Origin: Rheum nobile
Taxonomy: Eukaryota; Streptophyta; Magnoliopsida; Caryophyllales; Polygonaceae
NCBI GenBank assembly: GCA_027886185.1
Contig: WOAB01000056.1
Coordinates: 9,734,001-9,798,000, forward strand
DNA: 64,000 nt
Direction of reading: 5' to 3'
Of this stretch, positions 21,329-33,685 are shown piece by piece (within the stretch, counting starts at the first letter, position 1; each line of letters starts with the position of its first letter). The notes under the pieces are model-generated. The model saw only the letters and a program-made list of their open reading frames with translations, had not been told where the DNA came from and did no database searches. A program made the position numbers and the translations under genes.

Positions 21329-23553
21329 TGTAACACCCCCAAATATATCCTTGAAAGTATTACCGCCAGTGACCTCAGATTACCCATCTGAAGTCACCCA
21401 AGACTTAACCATTTTATAATAACCATAAAATAACACCAATCATATCAAATATCATAAAATTTATTCAAACCAAAGTCACGGATTACATCTGTAAATCCCA
21501 AATACATCCAAAATACATAATTGTTTCAATACAATGGAAGTCTTTTAATAAATTTCATAATGGTATTGATCAATGCGATCACACGCCTAGGATCTTCAAC
21601 CTTGAGAAAACTCTTAAAAACACCATCTGCCTTCATCGTCGCGTACTAGCCTTCACGGAAGGGAAGTTTTTCTGATGTGCCGTATGAGACGGATGACACC
21701 AGCCAACCATGCAAGGGAAATAAACCAGTTGGTTAGTCTAATGAAAGACTATGCAAGGGTAAAACATAAAGGTTCTAAGTAGTCGTATTAGGTTACACCT
21801 GTCGTTTCTCGAATAATAACCGATGACGACAGTGAACCTCAACACTCCTACGGAAATATACGAAACAGTATGAACAAAAGAAGACTCCAAAAGATCGAGT
21901 CTTACGGGAACGTATGAAGAGAAGATTCCAAAAGATCGAGTCTTATCGGAAAGTATGACAAGTGTTTGGGAATGTTATAATTTCACACAAGCGTTTAAAA
22001 TGACTTGACCATTTGGGTCCACGACCAACCTCACCGCGCGATGCGAATTCAGATTTGGAAGGAGGACTTACTTTAATCGAAGTCCGGGTGGTTTCCACGT
22101 TGTACTCCTCGCCCGAGGGTATATAAACTATGTGCATAATCGCACTTATCTTATTTAATTCCAAAACGTATATTCACGTTAAAGCTTTTATCATATAAAT
22201 ATATCATCTCGATACGAGAGATATCTTGTGAACATTTCCCGAATGTTTGGCACCAGTTGTGTGCACCACCTCTATACTCGGATAGGGGTAGGTCATGACC
22301 AGGAAAGGGTGTTAGGGCTTGGACATCCTACACACCACGATTATAAAGAAACAGCCAGTACTCGCAATGAGATACATATCGTTCCTACGAATACTCGTTC
22401 TAACTATATATTAAGTTCACACATAAAATCCACACCAATACCATCACGGTAATAACAGATATAATAGCGTTGTTTCTAGCAGTATATACAACCTATAATA
22501 ATATCGCGTTTTAAATCACACATTTATAAAATCTGTTCCCAAACGAAAACAACACTTCATCCCAATTTAATTAACAATTAAAATAATTGATAATTAACGA
22601 AAATATGGAATGATAAGCAAGATCAAACCACCACTTGCCTTAATCGAAATGAACATAGATTGTCGGGTTCCGGGTATCTAGGAACTGGAAACAGAATCTG
22701 GTTACAGATTCCTACGACGACAACGAACCCACGACGAAACCCTAGGTTAGGTTCGATACGAATAATGAAACGAATCTAAATAAACGAAAGGATCGAGGGT
22801 CCCATCCGTGACCGGCTCGTCCAAAGCCACGATCGCGCTTGCTAAGGCAAGCCGCGATCGCGGTTTTGGATTCTGCGGATTTCTGGGCACCATCCGCGGT
22901 CGCGGTGTTCATATCCGCGATCGCGGATCCCTCCCTGACGCGGCCCTAAATCGGCACAAGGCTCACCGAAAGACGACGACGACGATGCTCCCCTGGCTTC
23001 GACCGAGGCTGCTACCACTCCAGACCACCAATTGCACCACCAACGAAACACGAAGAACTCCGGCGAGCTTCCTGCGAGAGCACGAACTCCGGCAACAGGA
23101 AAACGAGAGAGGGAGAGGTGATTTGCAGCTGTGGATGAGAGATCCAAGGCCACCACTCCCCTTATATAGGCCAACGACAGCCTCAACGCCGAGCAACTGA
23201 AGCGGTCGGGCTCCCTCCTCGGCGAAACAGCGAATCTCAACCGGCGAAACACGAAGGCCATTGAAGACGACGTTGAACAACCTTTTTCCGCGATTGCGGA
23301 AACGCCACGTTCGCATCCGTTTGACCTCTGGTCGTGGCTTTACACGTGGATTCATCCCCTTAAATGAATACTTGTATCCAAACAATTATTCTAAGCCTCA
23401 ATAATAAATCGAATGTATATTATAACGCTCAAAGAATTATTACAGAGATTATACGAGTTACAGAAATTTTGAATTTCGCCAAACGCATCACGATTACAGA
23501 ACGAGGGTTAGGAAATTACCCAAATACCCTTACTAAAAATGAGGGGTATTATA
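21329..23553 (-). mobile_element. 5' LTR (TGTAACACCCC family) of a truncated gypsy-like element
   Basis: Minus-strand LTR with its start near 23553 (AATACCCCTCATTTTTAGT) and its end at 21329 (GGGGGTGTTACA), followed inwards by a primer site. It shares termini and long internal stretches with the LTR at 10564-14450. It contains CG-palindromic clusters (CCGCGATCGCGG, 22850-22925). The ORFs at 22808-23385 follow CG-rich LTR sequence and show no known domain. Confidence 0.8.
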
Positions 23554-23888
23554 GGTCTAATAACCCAGATATATACCTAACTGGTGTATTTGTCATTAAA
23601 TCAACCCGGATATATTGGTTTAGCAAATAACCCGGATGTGCAAATATCCGGGTTATTAGGGTATTTCAAATAACCCGGATATGCTAATATCCGTGTTATT
23701 TGATGCCCAAATACCCCATATCTTAAAAGATTGTGGAAAATTTTTTGGGAGGCAAATAACCCGGGCGTGCCGATTTTAGGTCCGGGTTATTTGACCCCTA
23801 TCAAATGTGGCATAGCTCTTTAACCCGGACCGGATCTGGGTTATATACCCTTACACGCCCGGATTATTTGGCCTATTCTGTAGTAGTG
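23554..23888. mobile_element. CACTA (En/Spm) transposon end with subterminal repeats
   Basis: The right edge is ATTCTGTAGTAGTG, i.e. CACTACTACAGAAT inward on the minus strand, the canonical CACTA terminal repeat. Inside are many copies of AAATAACCCGG in both orientations, as expected of CACTA subterminal transposase-binding repeats. The rest of the element is missing; the LTR at 21329-23553 adjoins its inner side. Confidence 0.85.
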
Positions 23889-26242
23889 TTAGGCTTGGTT
23901 CATCTGTGTGTTCACATATGTTTACTCATGTTAAAAACATGTGGTTCATGGGGTTAACAACCTGACACTCGGTTCATTCAGGTTCATGTGTACCTGACAC
24001 TAGGTTCATGTTCTTACAACTGTTTGTTCATGAAAATAAAAGGTTCATATGCTATTCATTTTCAAACCACCAAAATGATTCTATACCCATATTATTGATG
24101 TGTCAAATTGTGAATATTAACAAAGTTTAACGTTTTGTATTTTAATTCAATATATCTTACATTATTTATGTTGTATTTACCTGACTATCAAATTTGATTT
24201 TAATCAACCAAACTTATCAATTTAATGTATGGTGATAGTGATGTTTTTTTATTGTTAAATGCATTAATTCCCACTTAATCAAATATATTTTTGTTATTAA
24301 AATATATAAATCATAGTTTCACTATTTTTTTTAGCAAATCTTATTTCTAAGAACATGACAATTTAATCTTATTTCTAAGAACATGACAAATCCCATCATA
24401 GTTTCACCCTTCTTTCCGATATAAATCGTAGTATTAGCAAGTTACTACTCCAATGACAATTTTTACACCATAAAAAAATTTAAGAATATGTAATACAAAA
24501 ATGATTTTTCTAACGTATAGCAACACTTAATTTAAGAACAATTTTGTTAGGTGTAATTACATTAAGAATTTTAATATTTTGTAAAAGGATTTAAGCATTC
24601 CTTTTTAGGGAATATTTTCTAAATCGAGAATTCTTAACTTGTGCCCTTAGGGCATATGTTAGAAAAACCAATATAAAGTTATTAGCTTTAATTATTTAAT
24701 GTATATTTTAATTATCCTAAACATTTTTTTAATTTAAAAACTTATTTCTTCTTTCTTTAAATATAAATACACATCTAAATAAACCAATCATAACAAATAG
24801 GAATAATCTTTGGTATATTAAGCATGTCGTCTTTCCAATCTGGATTTGCATTATGTGGTAAGGTTGGTCGAACCCAATTATTCAATGAAGTTTTATATAT
24901 GTTGTGTGTTGATTTTAAAACGTTCCCAAAAAAGTTCATATTTTCTTCCCATAATACCCACATTCATTCAGGTATACATTTGGTGCATATCTCTTTTGTC
25001 CATCCTACATTTAAGTGGAAGTATTTTAGTTATATATTATCTATCGACTTTTATTTGAGATACAATGATAGTAACTAGATATAACCAAATAAAATCTCAC
25101 ATAGAATACCCTTATGTAGTCTTTCGTTAGACTAACCAATCACAATTTTTCCTTGCATGGTTGACTGGTGTCATTAGTCTCATACGACATATCAGTCGAC
25201 TCAAGTTGTCTAGAAGTAATGAGAAGTAGAAGAAGGCTTGCGGTTGAAGTTTAATTTTGGAATATTTTCAAGGTTGTTTGAATATAAGATTTAATTTTCA
25301 TAATTAATGCAATAAGTGTGGACTTTACTTTATAGTCGTCAAGTGTCAGAGATATAATGGTCTTGCGAGGGATAATGATCTATTTATAACTCTGTATTAA
25401 TCAGAATAATTCCCTAATACTTTTAAGGTCATAATTATTTCCTCTTATCCACTCGTTAAGGATAAGTGGTGTTTTGCACCTTGCTAGTGCGATTGGTTTG
25501 GACGTGACGTCGCCCTGTGTTCTTATAGTTTTATTCGAGACTATGTTATAAGCTCAAAATTTAAATGTGGTGTGGTGAAATTAAATAAGATAAGTGTTGC
25601 GAGCACATAATTAATTAACTAGAACGAGAAGTACAACATGGAAACCGCTCTTCCTCCAGTCTAAGTGGGTCGTCTTTCCAATATGAATTCGCGCTAGGCA
25701 GCGAGGTTGGTCGAACCCAATTATTCAATGAAGTTTTATAGATGTTGTGTGATGATTGTAAAATGTTCCCAAACAAATCATATATTCTTCTCATAATACC
25801 CACATTCATTTCGGGTATTCTCTTGGTGCATATTTCTTTTGTTCATCCTTTGTTTCAGTTGAAGTATTATAGTTATCCATCGTCTATCGAATTTTATTCG
25901 AAAATGATTATGGTAACTAGATATGACCACATAGAACCTCACATAATATACAATTGATTAGTCTTTCATTAGACTAACCAACCACTCTTTTTCCCTTTCA
26001 TGGTTGATTGGTGTCATCCGTCTCATAAGACACATCAGTTAATTTGTCTCATATTATCTAGAAATAACAAACGGAGAAGAAGAGTTGCAGTTGAAGTTTA
26101 CTTTTGAAGTATTTTTAAGGTTGTTTGAATATAAGGTTTATTTTTCCTACTTATTGTAATAGGTGAAAGTATTAGATAACCTACTTATTTCAAATTAGGA
26201 TTTTTTAAAGTCTCCCGCTGTAATTTCAATATCGTCTTATAA

Positions 26243-27244
26243 CAAGACGATATTGAAATTACAGAGAGAAAAATCGCTTCACCGGCCCTGGTACAACTGC
26301 TCCATCGAGCACCCCCCCCCCCCCTTAAGCTTATCCCAGCCATGGCCGACCGCCGCTCCACTGTTCGCCGTTAACCAACAATGGCCGATGTGACCCATCG
26401 CCGGCGCCGGAGCTTCCACCACACCAAGCCCGGATCCAACACCGGCCCTAACCTTTGGTTGGGCTGTTGAAGAGAGCCCTAACCCCTCCTCTCCGACCGA
26501 GCCCTAACCCCCGCCGCTCCAACCGAGCCCCCGCTCTGCATCGAGCCCCGCCGACGCCGCTGTCTTCGATGGTCCGCGAGCACCAAGCCTAGATCCCGCC
26601 ATGGTCTGAACCATTCCCACCCGCTCCGACCGAGCCTTGGCTCCGCACTGAGCCCCCGCTCCGTCTGAGCCCCGCCGCCGCCGCCGATGGCTGCGATGTG
26701 TTGGCGATGGAGTTTTGGGCCTTCACCGGGAAGTCACCTTCGCCTTCTCCGGGAAGACGTCGACGAACCCCTTCCCGCCTCTTTCTCAAACCTGCACTCC
26801 TCCTGTTTTGGGATTTTGCTTCCTCTGTTTTTGGTTTCGAAATTCGGTTACAGTGGTGGTTTGGGGGTGAAAAGGAGGAGGGGGAAATAAGTGGTTTTGT
26901 TCGGGTTCGTTTGAGCCCTCAGACTCTTTCCCTTTTTTTTTGTCCCGTTGTTTCCGGTTTGGTTGCGAGACTTTCTTTGGTTGATGAAGCTTGCCTAGAT
27001 GATGAATCGAGTTGTAGTTCCGGCATGGTAGAGGATGAGGATGACCATCCTTCCGGCGGTGCATCAGTTGTTTGTGCTTTACTCACCTCATTTCTAGGCT
27101 GCTTTGTTTTGTCTTGCCTTAGTTTCTTTCGCTTGTTGTTTGTTTTTTCTTCTCTTGTGTGCTGTTGTATTGCCGGTTAATCCGGTTGCCAGTTTATGGC
27201 CTCTCGAAGTTGTTCACTTCGAATTCTTACTTCATCAAAAAAAA
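26243..27244 (+). mobile_element. LINE-tailed non-autonomous retroposon with foldback 5' junction
   Basis: Inserted between ATCGTCTTATAA (26231-26242) and ATCGTCTTGTAA (27245-27256), an 11/12 match that copy 1 of the block has only once. It ends in an A-run after CTTACTTCATC; the last 200 bp (CCTCTCGAAGTTGTTCACTT and similar) resemble the 3' ends at 43143 and 52943. The body is GC-rich (26290-26700, with a run of 14 C) and has an open frame 26698-27180 with no domain I recognise. The first 22 bases are the reverse complement of the flanking target. Confidence 0.8.
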
Positions 27245-27455
27245 ATCGTCTTGTAAAACTTATCTCCTCAATTTACGCGGGAATTTTAATAAATAATGAG
27301 TAAATATTTCAAAAGTATTTCGCTATTGTTTATTTTATTATTAATGTACTTATATTTATGTAAAAAATCATTGGATTAAGCCTTGAGTGACTTTGGATAT
27401 TAAAGTCTGAGGTCACTAGCGTGTGACAATATCGACATAAGACGGGGATGTTACA

Positions 27456-27786
27456 TTTGCATTCTTGCAAGTCATGAGTTTTGTGACATCCTCATGACCC
27501 ATAGCATTGTTCATAAACATAAAATCTTTGAAGCTTTTCTCCATGCCCTTGCAATCATTTGGACCCCATGGATTCTTGCCATCAACTATTTCTTTCTCAA
27601 CTTCAAAGTCACCTTTGTCAATGACCAACCAAGTTTGTTAGTCATTGTTCTTCAACCGTATCGTAAAGAGAGTTTTTTAGTGTTGATATTCTCTAGGAAC
27701 GAGGAGAGGTGGCTTGTTGTTCCCAAGTCTTGACTTCATGACTTTGACTTGTAGAGGATGACATTGTTACATGCTCGAATACCAAT
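27456..27786 (-). pseudogene. Copia-like gag start and leader, second copy
   Basis: Counterpart of 19058-19388: VIDKGDFEVEKEIVDG, KNPWGPNDCKGMEKSFKDFM and GHEDVTKLMTC on the minus strand, leader, then the primer site complement at about 27774-27786 (CTCGAATACCAAT, a mutated CTCTGATACCAAT). Cut at 27455 by the TGTAACA LTR end. Confidence 0.6.
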
Positions 27787-28675
27787 TGTTGAATCAAAGT
27801 GTATTAGTAAGGGAACGGTAAGACTGTTTCTTGGGCAGCGGAAATAAGTAATTAACAATTAAAGGTAACGAAAAAATTCCTTATAGAGGAAACTCAAGCA
27901 AGCAACAAGTTGATCAAGAAAAACCTTTATCTCTAGGTGATTAACCTACTAGGATTTCAAACGTCTACTTATGTTATTTATTCGGTTACAAATAATCAAG
28001 CAAGTAAAGGTAACAAATCTAGTAACACACAATTCCTAGATCCCTTAGACTTCTAAGCAAGTGATTGCAACCTAACAATCTAAGTAAAACTCAACCCTAG
28101 ATAAGAATACTCGCAAATTTTGTATGTTAATCTTCTTCTTTTCCTCTTCCTTTGTGTAAGCTCTGAATTGCGTTACCAAACTATAGCTAGACTCAATGTA
28201 TATATTGCCGTAGGGAAAGATATCAGCTTCTATATTTAAACTCCGCCAACAAATGCGCAATCAAAGATTTCATTTCCATCTAATTCTATTACCATAAATA
28301 CAAGACACTTTAAACACTTGTTTAAAAGATATTGTTTTTATAAATAAGACTTAGCTAAATTTTATTTAAATATTCGATCTTGCAGCTCAAGACTTGTTTA
28401 ATATCTTCCTTCTATATTTAGCTAATCTTTTCACGAAGTTCCCATTGCGTTTTATCTTTGCTAATGCGTTGTTCCCTTCACTTTTCTTCACAGACGACAG
28501 ACACTTCTTTTACTTTGTTTCACTAAGCGCCTTTGTTTTCTTAGCTTGTTGTTGACTCTTTGTTCTTAGATCCTTTGTTTTGCTTCTCCTGATTTCCATT
28601 ATTTCCAACTTTGTTTAATCATTCGGAAACTCATAGAAAGAAATAAACCATAAAATTTAATGGTGTTTATTATCA
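27787..28675 (-). mobile_element. Copia-like 5' LTR, about 889 bp
   Basis: The minus-strand start is TGATAATAAACACC (28675) and the end GATTCAACA (27787), next to the primer site. Both outer ends are TG...CA. The equivalent in block copy 1 is truncated at 19999. A GA-rich leader and A-rich stretches are present but no coding. Confidence 0.7.
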
Positions 28676-29143
28676 CCAAAATCAGAGGAAAACGACATGG
28701 TTACAACAAAAATCAATCGAAAAATAAGTCATCTCGATGTTACATATTATGCTCAATTATGGTTCATGTTAGAGACGTCTAAGACAGATTTCCATGCTGG
28801 AGATGCACTGAATTTAGACATTCACCCTAATTGGAGAAAGAGATTAATGTACGGACACGGGCAGATTGGAAACATCACCGGACTTTTGGTGTAACCGAGA
28901 ATTTCTCACCTTAATTTTGGTCTTGTGTTAACTGTTAAGAGAGCAAGTATTGGCTGGCGGCTCTGCACAGCTTGATCAGACCCGATATCGTACTTTATGT
29001 GTGCCAATTTTCATTTTCACCACCAGGACCGCCACCTAATTGAATTGAAATCCCAGGAAGATCAAGAAAGAAGATTTAGCATATAGCAATCCTTAATAAA
29101 CTAGGAAAGGAGAAAAGTGTGGTAATTTGGAGCTAGCAGCTAC
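28676..29143. other. Intergenic stretch between Copia LTR and NLR 3' end
   Basis: No gene recognised. A 65-residue open frame (28697-28894) has no family features. The last 100 bp are presumably 3' flank of the NLR. Confidence 0.5.
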
Positions 29144-32100
29144 TCACCCTTCCTTAATTTGCAGTTTGCCAAGGGATACGAGTTGTTGAAGGCACTCAGG
29201 GAGCTTCTCCGGTTTGTGAAGGAACACCAATCCACACTCCTTTGCTCCTCCTCTCTGTTCTCCCACAACTTCAGCTCTGGACACATGTCGACGGTGAACT
29301 CCTCAACGAGATTTGGTGCTAATTTTACATTCCTCAAGTGGTCCAACACAACAAATTTAAGTTTCCGAAGAGAGGTTAAACCTTCACATCGGAAGCTTGT
29401 TAGTTGGCCTTCACAAGCTTTGATTGAAATTTCTTGCAGAGAATATGATGGAGTAGTAGTAGTAGTAGTGGATGGAGAAGACATTGAACAAGTTGGCACC
29501 AATTGGGGTACCAACTCTGCTTTAGTTACAGACCAAAATAGTGATTGAAGACGTGGGGCTAGAGGCATGTGTTGAATTCCGATTCAACCGTACGTGAAGA
29601 TGCTAAGGGTCAACACACCCTAAGCTCGGATTTGTTGTGGATTTGTTTGTTTCGGGAACGTACTCAACAACTTTCTAGTCTCTGGCTTCGCGTAGAGCGG
29701 GACCTCCGGCTCCACGGTTCAGTTCTGATGTTGATATTATTCCTTCACGCCTCTCCAGATTGCATATAGTTGTTCTCGAGCTCCAGCAACTTTCTCATAC
29801 GCGAGATTCACCTGAAAACACCCTAGAGATGGATTTCCCCGGGGCGGGCTCTCCGACGCTCAAGTCAGTTTTCTATGCGAAGAGCATGTATATATATGTA
29901 GAAAAGCTAAGGTTGAGAGGTTTACTAACCCGTCGAATTACCTTGACCGAGTATACTCACTCTTTATTTCATTAGTCGGGCATTGGGCTTTTCAGTGGTA
30001 ATTATTCCACCAAAGGCACAATAATGAGCTAACATATACTTTCTAGCATTCAAACAAGACATCGAGCACGTATAGATGATCTCAGAAGCTATGTAATCAC
30101 CTCATATATCAAGCAAAGTATTAAAATCACTAGCCTCCCGTGACCCGCCTAGGTGCAGCTGTAATCCGAGCTAGGTCGGCGATGCCAAGTTGCAGTAATA
30201 TTGTCCAAGCCTAAGTCTCTGGATCCATTAATTATCAAGTGCTATTTTATATTAGCATGCTAGTTGCATTCTACCAAGCTTCTCTTCATATCTTTGACTA
30301 ATTAATTAGAGTTCAATACTAGCTTAGCCCCTTCTTTCTCTTGTTTCTAGCTAATTAATTAGAGCTTAGTCTTGTCAAGACAAAACACGCACATAAACAC
30401 ATTGCACATCAAGCATTGCACAGAGAAGCAATATTATCAGATCAAGCAAGAGAGATAGGGATCGAGATCGGTACTGCGGCTGTGAGAGATGATCAGAAAT
30501 GGCCGGAGCCAGTGAAAGAGCGAGATGATGAGTGGAGGGAGATGACGAACCTGAGAAGAGGAGAAAAGGCTCGAGGGTGATCGACCTCGTAGAACTTCCT
30601 TGAGAGCTTTAGACGTGCAATCGAGACGAGGATCGTTTCGTCTTCCTTTCGAGCTACCATCGTCAACGTGGACTCTTGACTCGCCGGCGGGAAGGTGGGA
30701 ACATCCGGAATCGTGCCAAGACACCATGCATGAGCTGAGATCCCCTCCATCGCCCATGGTAGAGCTCTCGAAGACTTTCGTCTCTCCTTCCGCTCACTCT
30801 CTGAATTGCAGTCCCTCCATGAGAGAGATCTCCGGTGCTCCTCCATTAGAGCTACCGAGAGGAGCTCCCATGAGCCCATCGTTGCTTTCCAATTGCCGGC
30901 CTCCTCTTTTTCCAAGGATCTCAAGAATATATATAAGCATAGCTATCCACTACCGTGTTGCCAAGTGTCGATCGCCAATTGACAATATTCTTTAACATGC
31001 GCAGAAGCTCCTCCCTGTCTTCCCTCTCTGACACCTCGTCTCTCTCCATAACTGAATTCTGGTAGCTTTGGCACTCTACGCGTAGACCTTCCTATGCGAG
31101 GGAAATCTGACTCCCACAGCATGGACACAAGAAGTGGACACACGTTGATCTTTAGCTGAGAAAGAAAGGGAAACGCATTGGCCTCGTTCACTCGCCTTGA
31201 CCATCCTTCCAATTTGGGCAACTTTATCAACTCGAGCTTCACAAGGCAAGGAAAGAAGAGTGCTACTTCATCGTCCTCTTCCATGTACTCCAATTCACTA
31301 AAACACCATACCGAAAGTTCCCGGAGACAAGGGAGGCACCTGAGAGGGGGTAGATGCTTTACATTATCACAACCCTGCAACTTTAGGCATTCAAGTTTAG
31401 TCATCGGATCTTCCCTCCACCAAGTTGGGATTTTCGTGCCTGGAAACTCTCGTACAACTAGCTCTTCTATGGTGCAAGGAATATGCCAGTTTCCCAACTC
31501 CACATCATCTTTACACCATCCACCATCTTCCTCGTAAATGATCATCAACTTTCCTCGGAGATTCAATCTAGCCACCGCATCACCACCACCGCCACTCTTA
31601 CTCACTCTCAATTCACTCAACTGCTCGAGAGATGTCAATTCACCAAAGCTAGGCGGTAGTACCAGCAATTTGTCACAACCACTGTTTCTTAAATGCGTCA
31701 GATTCATCAACTCTTGGATATTTCCGGGCAACTCCTGAAGAAGCTCGCACTTACTGATGTCTAAAGTCAACAAATTCGACAACTTTGTAATAGAATCTGG
31801 AAGATGTGAGAAGCTGTTTCCTGAAAGATTGAGATACCTCAAGTATTTGAGCTCCCCAATAGAACACGGAACCTCTTCGATGCACTGCCTCCCAAAATCT
31901 AACGCGTGCAAGAATCTCAGCTTTGTGACTTGTTGATCAAGAACTCGTGAGCTGCGGGAGCATCCAGGAATGAACAAAGAAGAACGCAGCCGGTCAAGTT
32001 GGACCAATGGCGGTGCAATGCTCCATGTATCATCGATCTCGTACGCAACACATAGGTGTCGAACTCTCTTGTGAAGTTGATGTGTTGTTGTAGTCACTAT

Positions 32101-33685
32101 AAGAGTTTCCTCTCCAGACACATCTTGTGCCAAATCATGGGATCAAATCATGCATTCTATACCTTGTAAAAACATCATCATCTACCAGATCCATTAAATA
32201 TTCTGCAAGTCCGCCACCTGTGGTGATTTCGAAAAATGACCTCCTTAATAATTCCATAAAATACAAACGCCCTGTCGTCTCAAGGCTTTCATTTTTTTTG
32301 GGCTTCACATATCCTTGGGCAATCCAAAGATATATCAGATTCTCCTTTTCAAGCCTGGAATCCTTGGGAAACAAGGAACAATAAGCAAAACAGTTCTTCA
32401 AGTGTGACGGTAGGTGATCATAGCTCAATCTCAGCGTAGACATAATGGGATTGTCACTGAGTTCTATCTTCGACAGCTCTTCATCTCCAAACGACTTCCA
32501 CTCCTCCCTGGTATTTTTTATACGAAGAAGGCAAGCTATAGTCTTTATGGCTAAGGGCACATTTACACACATGTTCACAATCTTCTCCCCGAGACCAATC
32601 CAGGTTGGGTCACTCTCTTGCTTCTCGCTGAAGGCAAGCCTTCTAAAGAGTTGCCAGGACGCGTCGCTTGATAAGCCCTTTAAAGCAAGAGTTCTATCTG
32701 CTCTATATGCCTCTGAAACTGATGAATGTCTTGTAGTGATAATTATTTTACTCCCTTTTGCAACATCACTACTTAATATAGACCACAACTTGGTTCCTCT
32801 GGCATGATCTTCATCCCACAAATCATCTAGTACAAGAAGAAACCTCCCTCCCAAATTACTTATGAGTTTCCTAATCCTTTCTTGCAACTGATTCAAGCTT
32901 AATCTATCATATTGCTCCTGATCGGCCATAGACTGATAGATCTTCCCAATTAATTCATGCTCATCCAGAACATCAGAAATGCAGGCCCAATACCTATATT
33001 TGAAATCGCTTACAATCTTCCCATCATTGTAAACTAGTTGAGCAAGAGTGGACTTGCCCATGCCCCCAATCCCAACTACGGAAATGAGTGAAAGGTTCCG
33101 CTTAACATATGACTCGTCAAAAAGGAAATCTAGAACCACTTTTTTCCCAACATCTCTTCCGATGACTTCATTTGGATCTACAAAACCCGCGGTCTCTACT
33201 CCTCTCCTCTTACCACCTATCCATCTCTCGTCTTCGGTAGTACAGCTCACGAAACCAAACAGAGCCATGTCACTAGAGATCTTGTGCAGACTCTTCCTAA
33301 TACCCTTGACTTTCTTAGCAATGGAGTCACGAGAAACAACCGGGTTTAGCTTGGAGAAAAAGACTCGTACCTCTTTCATGTGTTTCCCCGCCTTCATTGG
33401 TTGCTTGATCCTGTCACGGGTGGCGACCTCATCAAACAGATCCTCTGCATCATAGAGCACGTCCCTGACCCTGTCGATCCAGTTCTTCACCTCAGCACTG
33501 TCTTTGTGCTTCTTCTCGGCATCGAGGAGCTTGGCTTGGATCGTTTCGATGGTCTCCCTGAGCTCATCGAGCTCCTTCTTTGCTCCCCAAATGGATCGAG
33601 CCCTTTCATATGCCACGTCAAATGCAGGGGAGGCGATCGTCGATAAGAGCTTGGAAGCAATGCTGAATAAAGCTGCTTCAGCCAT
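29144..33685 (-). pseudogene. CC-NB-LRR (NLR) disease-resistance gene, disrupted
   Basis: Intracellular immune-receptor gene, intronless apart from an inserted LTR. The start MAEAALFSIA at 33685 fits the family. Coiled coil (about 1-150, with VLYDAEDLFDE), P-loop GIGGMGKST (205-213), kinase-2 RFLLVLDDLW (281-290), RNBS-B GSKIIITT (311-318), a GLPL-like NVPLAI, CFAYCSLFPK, then MHD (511-513). Right after MHD an extra base in a CCC run (GGG at 32139-32141 on the plus strand) shifts frame; the next frame continues QDVSGEETLI and LRRs (LRYLNLSGNSFSHLPDSI, etc.). At 31118 a solo LTR splits the LRR; coding resumes at 29569 (PLAPRLQSLFWSV) and after one more one-base loss near 29245 ends CLQQLVSLGKLQIKEG, TGA at 29144-29146. 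A TATAAAAA lies about 200 bp upstream of the start. RGA-like subfamily by motif style. Confidence 0.9.
29570..31118 (-). mobile_element. 1549-bp solo LTR inserted in the NLR leucine-rich repeat
   Basis: The plus strand reads GCATG (29565-29569), TGTTGAATTCC ... CTGACTCCCACA, GCATG (31119-31123): perfect 5-bp target duplication and TG...CA ends. On the minus strand it has a TATA-like TTATATATATTCTTGAG (about 30930) and, near its 3' part, ACTTGAGCGTCGGAGAGCC, a motif seen in U5 of many plant gypsy LTRs. No internal coding or primer site, hence solo. Removing LTR plus one TSD joins CPLLVSM to PLAPRLQS in frame. Open frames at 30437-30995 are inside this LTR and are not genes. Confidence 0.9.

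Larger units (their letters stand above)
23889..28405. repeat. Large duplicated block, copy 2
   Basis: Matches 14803-19999, beginning TTAGGCTTGGTTCATCTGTG. The jump from 16235 to 17984 of copy 1 occurs here at 25314 within GCAATAAGTGTGG, where copy 1 has GCAATAGG and CATTAAGTGTGG; shared AT microhomology suggests deletion in copy 2. It is interrupted by a retroposon at 26243-27244. Confidence 0.85.

Noticed and set aside
22808..23385. ORFs of 130-140 residues in the gypsy-like LTR
   Set aside because: Located between LTR ends with CG-rich composition; no conserved domain.
28697..28894. 65-residue plus-strand ORF upstream of the NLR 3' end
   Set aside because: Short, no family features, no promoter or neighbouring exon; left unannotated as a gene.
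30437..30995. Minus- and plus-strand ORFs of 106-143 residues
   Set aside because: They lie entirely inside the solo LTR at 29570-31118 and show no known domain.
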